From Pisaster brevispinus (taxonomy: Eukaryota > Echinodermata > Asteroidea > Forcipulatida > Asteriidae), in NCBI GenBank assembly GCA_023634235.1, contig JAMKCF010000006.1:6664421-6728420 (forward strand): a stretch of 64,000 bases of DNA. Direction: 5' to 3'. Both the position numbers and the translations under genes were made by a program. The notes under the pieces were generated by a model that had not been told where the DNA came from, did not search any database, and was given only the letters and a program-made list of their open reading frames with translations. This document shows positions 44,745 to 57,131 of the stretch, piece after piece. The first letter of the stretch is position 1. Every line of letters starts with the position of its first letter.

Positions 44745-46620
44745 CAAAGGAAAGAACAAAAGATGTCTGCACAGGGATGCAACAAATAGAATGTGTGTTC
44801 CCAGGACTGAAGCCATACACAGTGTATGAAAAAAGGGAATATAAACAACAAATAATTACCACTATGGGGGAGAAGAGATCTTCAAAAGTTGTACCACCTT
44901 GAAAATGTTGAAAACCTTTAACGACCCCTCAGCAACTTATATTCTTTTAAGATCTTTTAAGATCTTTTAAAGATCTTTTATAAATTTCACTCTAATTAGT
45001 TTCAATTTTTTTTTTCCCTTTCTGGGAAGCGTTGTTGGAGCTGAAAGAACTTTTTTTTATTGAATTTGAACAAACAAGACAAATGCAAACCTTTTGGATT
45101 TAAAAAGAAAAATTTAATTTTATTCCCACTGCTATAATTTAAAGTTTCTTCAGGGGTGGGTGAAACTCAATGACAATTTGGCAGGATTGAACTTCAAATT
45201 CGAATTAGAGCACAATATGTAAAAATGTCAAGGATTTTAGCCTTTTTTAAACAAATTTTTTTATCCGCAAATTTACTTGAGGCTTGTCAGATATTTTAAA
45301 ACAGCATTATTATCCGTACTTGAGCAGATTTATGCATCTCAATTATGTTTTCAATTTAAAATTTTTAATTGTTAACTGCACATAACTGTTTAGGGTTCAA
45401 TTTTTTAATTATTTGTGTTTTGCTTTAATTCCAATATTTCATCGTTGGATTTAAAAAAAACCCCAAACAATTAAGTTGTATTAATGCAGATGTATAAAAT
45501 CATTCTAGTGGAATGAATTATGCAGAGATTTAGGACTTAACTTGTGACTGAGGCAGCGTCGGAATTGATGGCTTCTGGCTATGGCCAGATCGTTGAAAAT
45601 GTCTATTCTTTAACATTGTCACTGGAGCCAACAGCCACAGCCATAGCCATAGCTGCAGTTTCTTCAATCGGACATGGCTTCATTCCACCAACGTTGACCA
45701 GAGCCATAGCTAGCCAAAGCCGCTCATTTTCAGCCATAGCCTTTTGTATGGCTGACAGTCTGGTATCCCACTTATTTTGGAGCATACGCAGGTCTGGAAA
45801 CAGGAGGGTGCCTGACTGTTTGTCTGGTACCCGAAATCATCTAGCTGCTTTGCAGAAGAAACGTTGCTTATCAATTGTATCTGCTGTTGGTAAAAAAAAA
45901 AGAAAACCGACAGGGAACCAAGCTCAATGCACGCTGCCTGATATTTTGTATGGTAATCCATTTCTTACCATTTTCCTGCGCTTGACGAATGTTGGTGGAA
46001 TTCGAGCAGAAACTGTTGCTCAAAACATTTTTCTGTGCGTAGCAACATTTTGTTTGCTTACCAGCTTTGATGAAAGTAGGCCCTGTGTGCCTTGCAGCTC
46101 TATGGAAACTAGGGGCATCTGGAAAGGTATTGAGGTTTCCAAGCTTTAGGATAAGTAGATGCAGAAAGGTGACTCAAATACTTTAAAAGGAGTAAGGGTT
46201 ACTTGTTGTGTAACTAGTTACTTGTTGGATACCTAGTTACTTGTTCGGTACCTAGTTACTTGTTCAATACCTAGTTACTTGTTAAAGTCCTGAATTGAAA
46301 GTTTAGAATGGAGATGGTATTGGAAGTTGTCGTTTAGAATCCCACCAGGTTGTGAATACTTAATAATGAAACATCAGATATTTGATAGACATTTATATTC
46401 AGTGTGCTTTTTATTTCTTCTTTACTGTAAAACATATCTGTTAGATATTTAAAAAAAAGAAAGAAAGACAAATACCAAAAGAGGTGTGGAACGGGTGTGT
46501 CGGTGTGGTGTTGGGGGCTTCAATCAAATAGTTTTGGATGTATTTATTTTCTTTGTTCGTAGAACCACTTGACCTCTGTGCAATGCTTATTGGCGGAGAA
46601 TGAGTTCATGCAATCTGAAG
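44745..46620 (+). repeat. Tandem duplication, copy 2 (about 1.88 kb)
   Basis: Second copy of 42863-44738. The junction has a few unmatched bases (44739-44744, AAGAAT). The lack of differences points to a very recent event or an assembly doubling. Confidence 0.95.
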
Positions 46621-49332
46621 TCCTTTGTTTTGATGCAAAATGTACCGGTCAGGAACTTTTTTCACCACACTATGTATTCAGCGCAGTAAGATCAAGGGTT
46701 AAGCGTGTCGAGATGTACATTTTGTATGAGATAATCGACTTCTGATGCTGTATAACTTACACACGCATGCTGTAAATTTCTACAAAAAAAATGAAAGCGT
46801 AGAAGCCTTTAAAACAAATTCCACTCAGCTAGCCGCAGTAGTTTTTCTAAATGGCACACAATAAGTCTAATTTACTGCATTCGCTTTCAACAAATGCTAA
46901 GATACATGTAGGTGTTTAGATGAGTTAGCCAGTGAATATATACGGATCGTCACTTGAGATTTGGAACACTTGGTGGCAGCAGACATAGTTTTGAGCCTGC
47001 GCACCTATCCGAGAACAATGGATTGACGTGGTCCGTCTAGGGTCTACTGCCAGCGAGAGTCGCTGGAAGCTTTCCCCCTGCAAAGCATAAAGTGACATCC
47101 CAGTACAGTCACAATGGCATTAATGATCACTCATCTGAAAATGAATCTTGGCGTTTGTTGAAATCATACCCAGGGCTACAATCACAGTCCGAATGAGTTG
47201 GAATATTTGTATTCAAATTGTGTAAATGTATTCTCCACACCCCAAATACAATTGATGTATCATTTTTGCAGATGAAACGAAGAGTTGGGCTCAAATCGAC
47301 CACTGGACCAAGCAATTTCAGTATTGGGCCAGTAAGCTCACAACCCAAAATCTGACGTTGTAACTTTTTGTCTCGTAACAAGTACAAATACAAACGTACT
47401 CACTTGTATGTTTAAAATAAGGCTAAATTTCTCCCCCAAAAGTCCAGCAAGTAACAAATGTGACAAGTAAAGAAAACAGTTTCATTCTTGTAAACAAATT
47501 TGGGGGGGGGGGCAAGTGAAAGTTTTGAGCTACAAGCCCTTGCCGTCTACTGGAGGTAGTTTAAGATGAGAATCCCTAAGGGGTATTTTGCTGTTGTGGT
47601 TCTAACAACACTGACTGTGATCGTAGTGTTAGACTTTTGTAATTTTTAGTTAAACTCGTCTGTTTATTATTTTCCCAAAGCTTGCACATTCCTAGATTTG
47701 AAAACTTGAGTACTGTCGTAGTGGCTGTATATAATTGGCTAGAATTTTTTAGCATCTTTAAAAATATACTTGTACTATATATTTTGATAGCTTTGTGGTT
47801 GTGATATTTTTTAACAATGTAATTGTACAAAGCTATTTAAGTACTACGTTATTCTGATCGTTTTTCTATAATTAAGTTTGAGATGTTCTTTAATTAACAA
47901 GCACTGTGAGGGGGAAAGGTTATGTTTTTCCCAGAAAAGTTTTTGGGGGACATTTTTAGGTCCTATTGTGGGGACAAAAAACATTTTTTTTAAAGACCCA
48001 AAATGTGATCTAGAGCTGATGAATTACTATACCATTCAGATCTGATAATGTGAGCCTTCCTCTCCCATGCATTCTGTCTGTTATGGATTCCACACAACAA
48101 TTTCAGTGGGTTCCGCCTTTTTTGTATCATGCGGGCTTTACGGCATGGCAAGTTGTGTGTTAGAACTTGGCCCATTTCTTGTCAGTGAATTTCCACTGTC
48201 AACCATGCATATTTTATACAGTTTGGCGCAATTTATTATGAAAAACCCATTGGAATTTAATTGAGCAAGTTCATCGTTTAGAAATTGTTAAGATTAACAT
48301 CATCAAAAACTTGAGGTGACATGAAGAATGTCAACTTCTGCATCTGCTTTTAAAAAGTGAAACAAGGCAGAGTCATTGCCGTCAAAAACGTCTTGACCTA
48401 GGATCCACATTTCAGGAGGCATAGAAAGGAAGGCATTTCCACCTTTTGGTAAACCCTTGGAGCTTCTGTGTGAAAAGTTTCCTCAGCACTAGAGAAGTGG
48501 ATCAAAGAGTATTGTTTTGTTTATATCTGAAGAAAACAGCAGCTACTTTTTTCCCCAAGAAGACATAAAAAGGTCTGAACTTACATAAGGGTCTTAAATT
48601 TGTCATCCCTGTGAACAAAATATCACATAAATGTATGCCAGCTTTTGAGCCAAATGGCTGAGCTTGCGAGCGATGGACATGCATTTGTTGCACTGGTTTA
48701 TTGTCGAATTGTGTTCATGCCTCATGCATGTATGGGCAACTGCCAGACTAAAAAAAATAAGCGAAACCATCGGGCATCGTTGGTCTGCGAGATATCCTTA
48801 TCGTACACCAGGATATTACATCTTGTCGTGTTGTTTCTTCCATGTGTACCGTCATGTGTCAGTATTAGATACTGGAGGAGGGCGCTCTTTGTAGATATTC
48901 TTGGTCATTTTGGATTTTGGTACTTTTTGAGACGGCTATTGTTTCTGTATATTTCACTAATAAAATGTCTTTTGTTACCAAATATTTGAGTTGTTCTTTT
49001 TTTTTAAAATGTGTCTTATCACATTCATTTAAATGTGCCTCCATCTAGGATTGAATCTCTGACACACAAAATAAATCAATCACAAAATGGACAATTGCCA
49101 AAAATTACTTCCGATCTTTTCACTCTAATTTGAAGAGATTGGATAATATAGCAACCTTATTTTATTTTACCAACATTAGAAAGAGCTTTCTCTTTCCAAC
49201 CATAATAAGGTTGGGTATGGAGGGTGAATATGGACAAAACCCGATTTTTCAAAAATGGCCTTTGCGCTCAGCTCGAGTGCTTTTTTGTGTGTTATCTTGG
49301 TCGACTAAAGTCGCCATTGGGGCTGAAAGGGT
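46621..49332. other. Intergenic DNA, no gene seen
   Basis: No coding signal. A diverged dispersed-repeat piece (47270-47560, with ACTGGACC and GGGCCAGT words and a G run near 47502), another repeat (48420-48625) and an AATAAA at 48959-48964 followed by a T/GT-rich stretch. Confidence 0.6.
48420..48625. repeat. Dispersed repeat shared with 55450-55615
   Basis: GAAGAAAACAGCAGCTACTT, AAAGGTCTGAACTTACATA and AAATTTGTCATCCCTGTG match 55525-55615 in order and strand. Class unknown. Confidence 0.75.
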
Positions 49333-49468
49333 TAACACCAGTGTAGTGGTCGAGACCATGACCGAGACTTTAAATGTCCAAGTCTTCAAAATTGAGACCT
49401 AGAAACAGCAGAGATTTGGTCTCGAGATTTACATCAAGACCTCGATCAAGATCTACAACACTGGTGTA
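49333..49468. mobile_element. Palindromic element with ACACCAGTGT ends
   Basis: Starts AACACCAGTGTAGTGGTCGA and ends with the inverted CAACACTGGTGT. The inside has GAGACCATGACCGAGACTT and repeated complementary CTCGA/TCGAG words. MITE-like, non-coding. Confidence 0.72.
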
Positions 49469-50369
49469 CACGGCCCAAGGCCAGTTCCAAAGTCGCGTCT
49501 GTGGCTCGATCACCATGATATTATTGAAGAACAGTCCCCCCTTGGCAACAGCTGCAGCCATCCTGGGGCCATCTTGGTCTGATTTCCAGTATGCAACCAC
49601 GATTTTGGCATTGATATTCATGTGTATAGTATTTCAGACATAAGGGGCCTGCCTCATTTCCTAATTTGGATCGATGGGTTTGTATGTCCAATCAACAATC
49701 AAGATAGTGGCAAAGTAGTGACAGTCTCTTACACAAAATCTCTACTGGACGTTCCTCTCATCTTAACCATCACAGAGGTAATAATCTTTGATCCAAACTG
49801 CATACTTTCCCCCACTTTACAAACAAAAAACAACCAACTGATGTAAGTAACTGTCCAGTTTTTTATTTTTACACAAATAATTTAGTACACCTATATACCA
49901 CAAGATCAAGCACCAGTGTGACAACAATCACTAAATATACATTTTAGTTTACCACAAACCTCTTGTCCCAATCAGTGGCTACGGTCAGAACGACAGAAAA
50001 TCATATTCCCCAACATTGTCATTGCAGGCAACGGCCAAAGCAACAACCAAAGTAGCTTAATTCCCACACGTCTTTGGCCTTAATAAACCAAGCCAATTTA
50101 CGCAAAATTTATAACGCCCCCATATTACAAATGTACATATATAATACATACAATTAAATATCTACCATGTTACATGTTGGTGTACAATACTAGATTTGAT
50201 CCAACGCAATGCAACACTTTTTGTGATGCTAGGTGGCAGCAGACTTACCAGGTAAATCTGGGGAAATGTGCGCATGCTCAGCACAATTTAAATTAACCGG
50301 TTTTCCGTCATGCCTCCTAGACTTCCAAAGTCTCCTTTTGAATGGTCATCAAGTCCCAACACTTCATCC

Positions 50370-50500
50370 TAGCGAGGATGAAGCAGTTCTTTGTGTTTGT
50401 AGAGGGCACCTCCAAGAGGAAATTGCAAATTTCTACTGGAACATTACAAGGCAATGATCAGACGCATTGAGGCAATGGCCTTAGTGAAGTATCAGGCCTG
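50370..50500. mobile_element. MITE-like repeat with CAGGCCTGG ends
   Basis: GTAGAGGGCACCTCCAAGAG, ATTTCTACTGGAAC and AGTATCAGGCCTGG match the copies at 345-470, 1745-1870 and 17006-17150. A run of about 19 G follows immediately. Confidence 0.72.
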
Positions 50501-50519
50501 GGGGGGGGGGGGGGGGGAG

Positions 50520-50650
50520 GGGCCGATTTCACAAAGCACTAAGATTCATCTCAAGATGAGTCGTCAGTATTGCCATAGTGATTTGTATTGTGACATCACA
50601 CTTTGCTTCGCAGTTAAGATCAATCTTAGCGCTTTGTGAACTGGAGCCCA
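50520..50650. mobile_element. MITE of a second type (GGGCCGATTTCACAAAGC ends)
   Basis: Left GGCCGATTTCACAAAGCACT and AAGATTCATCTCAAGATGAG; right inverted ATCAATCTTAGCGCTTTGTG followed by GAGCCC. About 130 bp, near-palindromic, non-coding. Confidence 0.82.
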
Positions 50651-50652
50651 GA

Positions 50653-52349
50653 ATACTTAAACCCTTTAACGAAATATATCTTAGAAGAATAACCAAACAG
50701 GGCTTTTTTTGGGGGGGGGGGTTCTTTTTTTTGGGGGGGGGGGGGAATGATGAGCGTTGCATATAAATCTTTCCTAAAACTGTAAGTTCCTGACACCTAA
50801 CACCTAATACTAAATTAATACAAGATGATAAAATACATAAATATCCGTTCTTTTTTGTAATTGTGACACTTAAGTGTATATTTTTTCTACTACATATTAT
50901 GTCCTTTTACACTTGACACAATTACACTTCTCAGTATAATTATAGCATAGAAACAACCATAAGTATATTTACTTGAAATAGTGAACTAAAACACCACAAA
51001 GTCCGACTCGTACATTCCTGCAACAACACCAAAACACAGTTAGCCTTGTCCAAGGCAGTTGCACTATTCCCAGAAAATGTTTTGCCAGCAGTAGTTGTAA
51101 CAGTGTTGCCAGACCACAGATCTGTCAGTCCCAGTGTACTGCATGATTACCATAAAGTACATGAATTATGCGCAGAGTTAATGAGGCTGAAAAGCCATGC
51201 TTTGACCCCACAGTAGTACTTCAAGATATTATACAGGAGTGGTTCAGATAAAAAAACGTCATTGTTTAATTTTAGTCTGAAACCTAATGGACATTGGTGG
51301 GTATAATTTATTAAAATTGCGCTTTATCTTTCCACAAAAAAACCTAACTCAGCAGGGTGTACTTTTGGTAATTAAACAACAAGGTTACGGCCATTAAAAC
51401 CAACTTGGTAAAGAAGCGCTGGAGAGCTGTTGATATTGTAGAACTTTATCAGAAACAACCCCCTTAGAAATAATGTAGTTTAGAGATAGAGGTAATTTTT
51501 CCCCAAAAAACCTGAATATTCTCAGGCATCTCAAAGCACAGAATTCTATGCAACAAGGCTGGGTTTTTTTCCTCCCATCATTTTCTTGCAACTTTGATGA
51601 CCAATTGAGCCCAAACTTTCACAGGTTTGTGAGGATACTGGTGTAGTGACGATTACCAAAAGTATACCCTGCCTTTACCAGCATAACCTCAGTATACATT
51701 GCACAAAGAAGGAAAACCATTCAGACCAAGCTGCTTGTGGGAAAACTTTAAAGAACTTTCTTTCAGCGGGGAAAAATTGCCTGGAAATATAATTTCTTTT
51801 CACCCTTATACACCGAGTTCTGCAGGAAAAAAAAATCCACAGGCAAATCATTTGGGTGGGATTCAAACCCACGACCTATGCATTGCTTAGATGTCTTACC
51901 ACTAGACCACCGAGCTAGTCCAGTGAAATAGTAATCACATCTTGTGTCTGAATTGCAGGCTTTGACAGTGGCTGTGGCCAGGCCGCTAAAAGTGGCTGGT
52001 CTTCACCGTGGTCGCTTCTGTCACCGGCAACAGCCGGAGCCCGAAGTAGCTTAATCCAGACACCATAAAAACTTTCTTATGCTACTGCCATCTTTGTTGG
52101 GTTTCCTACATGCCACTTACATCATATATATAACATATATAACACATGATCATCATACAAAGGGGGGCCAGTCTATTTCTGTGTTTCATATCGTGGGAGA
52201 AAGGGGTAAAAAAAAAACAACAGCCTAATAAACAGCCAAATAAGTATGTGCACATCTATATTGTAAATGGTTACAGTTATTGAAAAGATTTTTTTCAGTT
52301 ACCGAGATGGCCTTCTTGTAAACTTAATTTGTTTCTTGGTAATGCATTT
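50653..52349 (-). other. 3' flank / probable 3' UTR of the V-ATPase gene
   Basis: Lies directly downstream (minus strand) of the V-ATPase stop. It contains G-run pairs at 50708-50745, SINE-like sequence and a palindromic repeat near 51950-52060. No coding signal. The true UTR end is not determined. Confidence 0.5.
51838..51925 (-). mobile_element. tRNA-like SINE head (Gly/Glu-like)
   Basis: On the minus strand: GGTGGTCTAGTGGTAAGACA (A-box region) and TCGTGGGTTTGAATCCCACC (B-box). The body probably continues toward 51600 on the same strand. Confidence 0.72.
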
Positions 52350-52440
52350 TTATTCATCCTTGGCGTCCAGCATTGCTTCAAAGGAAAACGGCTTGAAGGC
52401 GTGTCCCTCACCCTTGTAGAACTTACTCTGGAATTCAACC
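52350..52440 (-). CDS. ATP6V0A: V-ATPase a exon 15 in window: C-terminus and stop
   Basis: Codes [20 protein letters not shown] then EAMLDAKDE and TAA, the usual C-terminal 'HWVEFQnKFY.G.G..F.PFSF'. Acceptor CTCACAG. The stop lies within GAATAAA, so an AATAAA word overlaps it. Confidence 0.97.
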
Positions 52441-55400
52441 CTGTGAGAGAGCAACAAAAACAAAAACACCTTGTCACTTTCTTAAATCTGTCAATAATCT
52501 TATAACATATAATATGTCAAACGTCTAATCTGTTTCAACGAACAAATTTCAAGGGCACGATCGGGGACTGTGTCACTTCGCAGTTGTACTGTTTTTGTGT
52601 GGATGAGGATGAGATGGTAACCGGCTCGTAACATTCTGTGATGGCCCATCGTGTAGCATGCACCATGCATACAGAAAATAGTGCTGGAATGTACAAACGA
52701 AATCACCATTTACCAGGATATAAGTGGCATGTTGAGGCCGAGGGGTCAAGCGCACTGGACTAAAGCTCTGGTTTTTCTGATCAGCAGAGAGTGGGTTCGA
52801 GTCTAGTTCTTGACACTTGTGTCCTTCAGCAAGACACTTAACCATTTATTGCTTCGTCCTTCAGATGGGACATAAAGCCGTAGGTCCCATGTGTTGTGTA
52901 ATGCACAAATGATCCGGTTACACTAATCACCAACAGGTCATTGCCTCCGTTGCCCCCAGTCTTGGCCTTGGTGCCCCTTCCAAAGTTTCCCATAGATGTA
53001 CCAAAAGAAATGAAAATTGGCCTTGCCCTCTCGGAGATAAAATTCCAGGTCTGGGGTCAAGTGTTTGAAAGAGACTTACCAGTGCAGACGTAGGGTGTGA
53101 AGGAACGCAGACAGCCCTTCCATCAGGAGCAAGATGAAGATGGTCAAGACAGCCCAGGCGCTGAACAAGGCCCAGATCACCACAAAGCCAGCTAATGATT
53201 CCATCTTCAAGCCAATACTGAATAACATGCTCCATAGCACCTCCGACAGTTCTGAGGAGAAGAACAACAACATTGGGATGAGAAACTTCCTCCTCTATCC
53301 ACTTCATAAAAGCCGTTCAGCAGAAAATGTTGCTCAACAGTTTTATTTGCTTAGCATAAATATAGCAGAGAACCAGTCGCAAGCAGTATGCATTATACAA
53401 TATTTTGGCTGGTAACCTGATTCTGTTAAGCAAAACTTTATTGTGCTTAGAAATTTGTGGTGTTTTTTTTGGGTGTGACTTGGAGATGGAAAAACTCAAC
53501 ACTTCTACCTTAGCATTATTATACTTTTGTTAATTCTCAGGCGACTGGAAAAACAGTGAAATAAATTGACTTAACAAAAACAAAAACCCCCAAACTAGAC
53601 AAGTTCAACCAATTGCGTCTTGAATTAACTTGATGACTACATAAAAATGAAACCCACCACACTGAAACGAGAGGTCTCATTCCACAGTGCGAGAATACAA
53701 GTCAGTAGTACCTTTTAAAATGGAATTACATCAGTGTTTCTCAACCTTACCACTTCATAAAGGTAGGTTTCCAATTGTTGTAATTTCTTGTACTTAATAT
53801 GTATATATTAAAAAAAAAACCAAAACAATCTTACCGGCGTGAGCTAGAGACAAGGCCCAGAGTCGGAGGTAGGATGCAGTATGGGAGATACATCCCAAGC
53901 AGAACTCAATGGTGTGAATAGCTTGGTGTATCACGACTTCACCAAAGTCAAACTGCAACAAAAATACATACACAGTAAAACACGGTTTGATTGAAAATTA
54001 AACCTGTCCAGTTCCCTCAGACAAGTGGGGGGAAAACACACATTTTGGAAGTTTTATATTTTCAAATTCTCCCAGTTGTCTTGTTCTGGGCGAATCCTTT
54101 GAATTGTCCGCTACTCACATGTGAAACGATCCCATTGGAAAATATAGCAGATCCTTCTCGGAAACTTTGGATACAATCACTCCTAAAGCTAGCACACTTT
54201 TAAGCTGATGAAGTGATTTGGTTTCAAGTGTCTATGCCAACCACCTTGTAGACAAACATTTTGAACCAGAAACATAATATGCAGTTGTACAAAAACAAAA
54301 ACTCAAGTTAATTCTGCAACACATGTCTTGAATGTCAGATCAACTGGAAGACACTTCTCTATAAGTAATCAGATACTTTCCCGTAACCCTAAAAAGACCG
54401 CTCCTTACCTGGTCACCGTGCTCCGGCTCGTCGGAGCTGCCGGAGTCGGAAGCCGCTGCCTCCATGGCATCGTGGTGAACCACCTCAGCCGTCTCCTCTC
54501 CCACGCTGCCGTTCTTCAACATACGAACGTCGCGGTAGCGGATCGCCTGAAAGAAATCCAATCAAAAGCTAAAGGTCTAAAGCTTCAACAATGAAGTGGT
54601 GGAGTGTCTTGGCCGAGCGGTCTAGTTCAGTGAACTCAAGTCCTGGTGTTGTCAGTTGGTCGGTTTAGGTCTAGTATAAATGACACTTTTGTCTCACCAC
54701 CGTAATTGCATTGTCCTATGGGATGGGACGAAAGCGGCATGTCCCTTGTGTTGTGGTTAGTGCATGTAGAAGAACCCAGAACACACTCGTCGTGAAAGAG
54801 AAGGGCCCCCCCCCCGCTCACCTTACTGATGTTCTTGTTATGCTGCAGTTTCAGGAAGAGAGGTTTGGCCAACAGCATCCATGGAATACAGACGACTGCC
54901 AGAATCACCAACAATATCTGGGTTTCAACCTGAACCAGAACAAATCACAAACACAGACAATCAGTTTGCATGTTACCATCATTCTACATTACAGTTACCT
55001 AAATCCACGTTTTTATTATTATTTCATTTTACCACAGCAGGCAAAAGAAAGGTCACACTTTCCTTTGTGCCTGTAACTCCTCGAGTCGGGCAACGTCCCG
55101 TAGCCTTAGATCTCAAAGGTCTTTCTCAGGATCCTTGCTGTTCCCAAAAGCACCGCCTTCTGTAATTAGATCTACCCTCACTTTTGTCCCCATTTCATCC
55201 AGATGTTTCCCCAATGCTTTCGGAATAGTTGCCATGTGCTCCAACCACCACAGGGACTACTTTCACTTTCACCCGCCAAATCTTACGGAGTTCCCTGGAC
55301 AGGTCTTGGTCGTTCTGGATCTTCTCCAGAAAATTATTATCATTACTACCAGGGGTGAGCGTCATTGCAAAGAAAAAAGTCTGAATCTTTGATCAAATTT

Positions 55401-57092
55401 AAGGCAGCAGGTTGAAATAATGGGATTTCAAGCTTTTTGTAGCCCCTGGAATTAAATACTCCAAGTAGCTTCTTGGAACAGTATCCTTAACGCTAAATCA
55501 AAGAGCATAAATGCTTTGTAGCTGAAGAAGATAACAGCTATTTTCTTCACCAAGCAGACAAAACAAAAAATAGTCTGAACTCGGATAGAAGTCTGAAATT
55601 TCTCATCCCTGTCATACCTGTCCACTGTAGAGTTCAGACTTTGGTGGAGTGAGGAGGAACATGTTGATGAGGGTGATGATGAGGCTCGGGGCATCCTTGG
55701 AGTTGTCTGCGTTGAAGAGGAACCACTTCAGGAAGATCATGAACACCAGGTAGCCGAAGATGAACTCCAGGAAGATCATCTGGGGGACGAACTCGCACCA
55801 CATGTTGATGGGCTTCTTGAAATACCTGAATAAAGGGTTGATGAAGGCATTAAGGATAACTTCCTAACGAAGGTGGCTGGCAATGATGGGTTTGCAGGTC
55901 TGAAAGACCATGAGAGGTGAACACATCGTCCGAGTTGACATCTTCCTTCAGGGTCTGGATGATAGAAGATAAACTAATGCCAGACTTTGGGATCCTGTAA
56001 GCACATTGTCAACTTGGTGGCCTAGGACATCTGGGTGTCCTAGGTTTTTTGCTCCCACCTTCCTACTGCCGGCATGCCATGAAATGGGGGAACAACAGGA
56101 CAACACCAGCCACAGGAGTGGACTTCAGAGGGAAGCTGCGGCTGGCAAAAGAGAGTCTCTTCACTCCCTAAACATTGAGGCCAGGCATCTCAATCGAATC
56201 AGAGTTCAAACATTTTGGGTGTTGAGTGTTTGATGAGAGTTGGAACAGCTCCTGGCTTTAAACACTTTTTCAGATTTAGTCATGTAAACAAACCATAACA
56301 GTTGGACCCTTATCCCCGATTCCCATATGATGATAGAGTTTAAAGGGTAACCAGAAGATGCGACCTCACTTGACCTAACTAACTCTATAGAGATTAACCG
56401 AGGTCAACCGAGGTCGCAACTACCAGTCACCCTTTAGGGACTACCTGTGGTTAAAGGCACTGAGGACCACACCAAAGGTCATCTGAGCAATACCAAAGAT
56501 GACAGACATCTTCATCTTGAAGGAGTTCAGGAAGGACAGCTTGTTGGTCGACAGCTGCCAGACCTAGAGGGTAGGGGTAGACAGAAAAAAATGAAGGACT
56601 CAATATTTGAAAATAGACAGAAGGAATCTAAGGTCGTAGGTTTATTTATAAGAGATCTTATACAGAAGTAGCTCCAAGGGAACTTAACTGAACACTTTGG
56701 GATTTGGGATGTAAAGGAAATTGTACCGTGTATTCAATTGTCCAAGGGTTATCAGCGTCTATTTGCATTTAACCCCTCCAAGGTTGGTAATAGATGCCAG
56801 TGAGTTGAAAAGCATTCAACTGCATCCCTCTGATCTTCCGATACTTGCTTGTTACATGTTCCTAAGAGTAGGAAATCATGGGGCGATAGGTCATTTTCGC
56901 ATGCTGGACCCACTCTCTGGAATGACTTACCACTACAGATTCGTAATATTTCTAGTGTCGAAACTTTAAAGATTAGTTTGAAAACTTGCTTGTTCAATAT
57001 GGCTTTCGTTCTTTGTCTGATTTTCATCTGTCTTTACTTCTTTACCTGAGCAACCTTCATTTGGTGGATTTTGGCGCAAATACTCTGTATTT

Positions 57093-57131
<39 letters not shown>

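Noticed and set aside
48645..48989. 114-codon plus-strand frame near an AATAAA
   Set aside because: Its composition is unremarkable, it has no domain, and part lies beside a dispersed repeat; probably chance.
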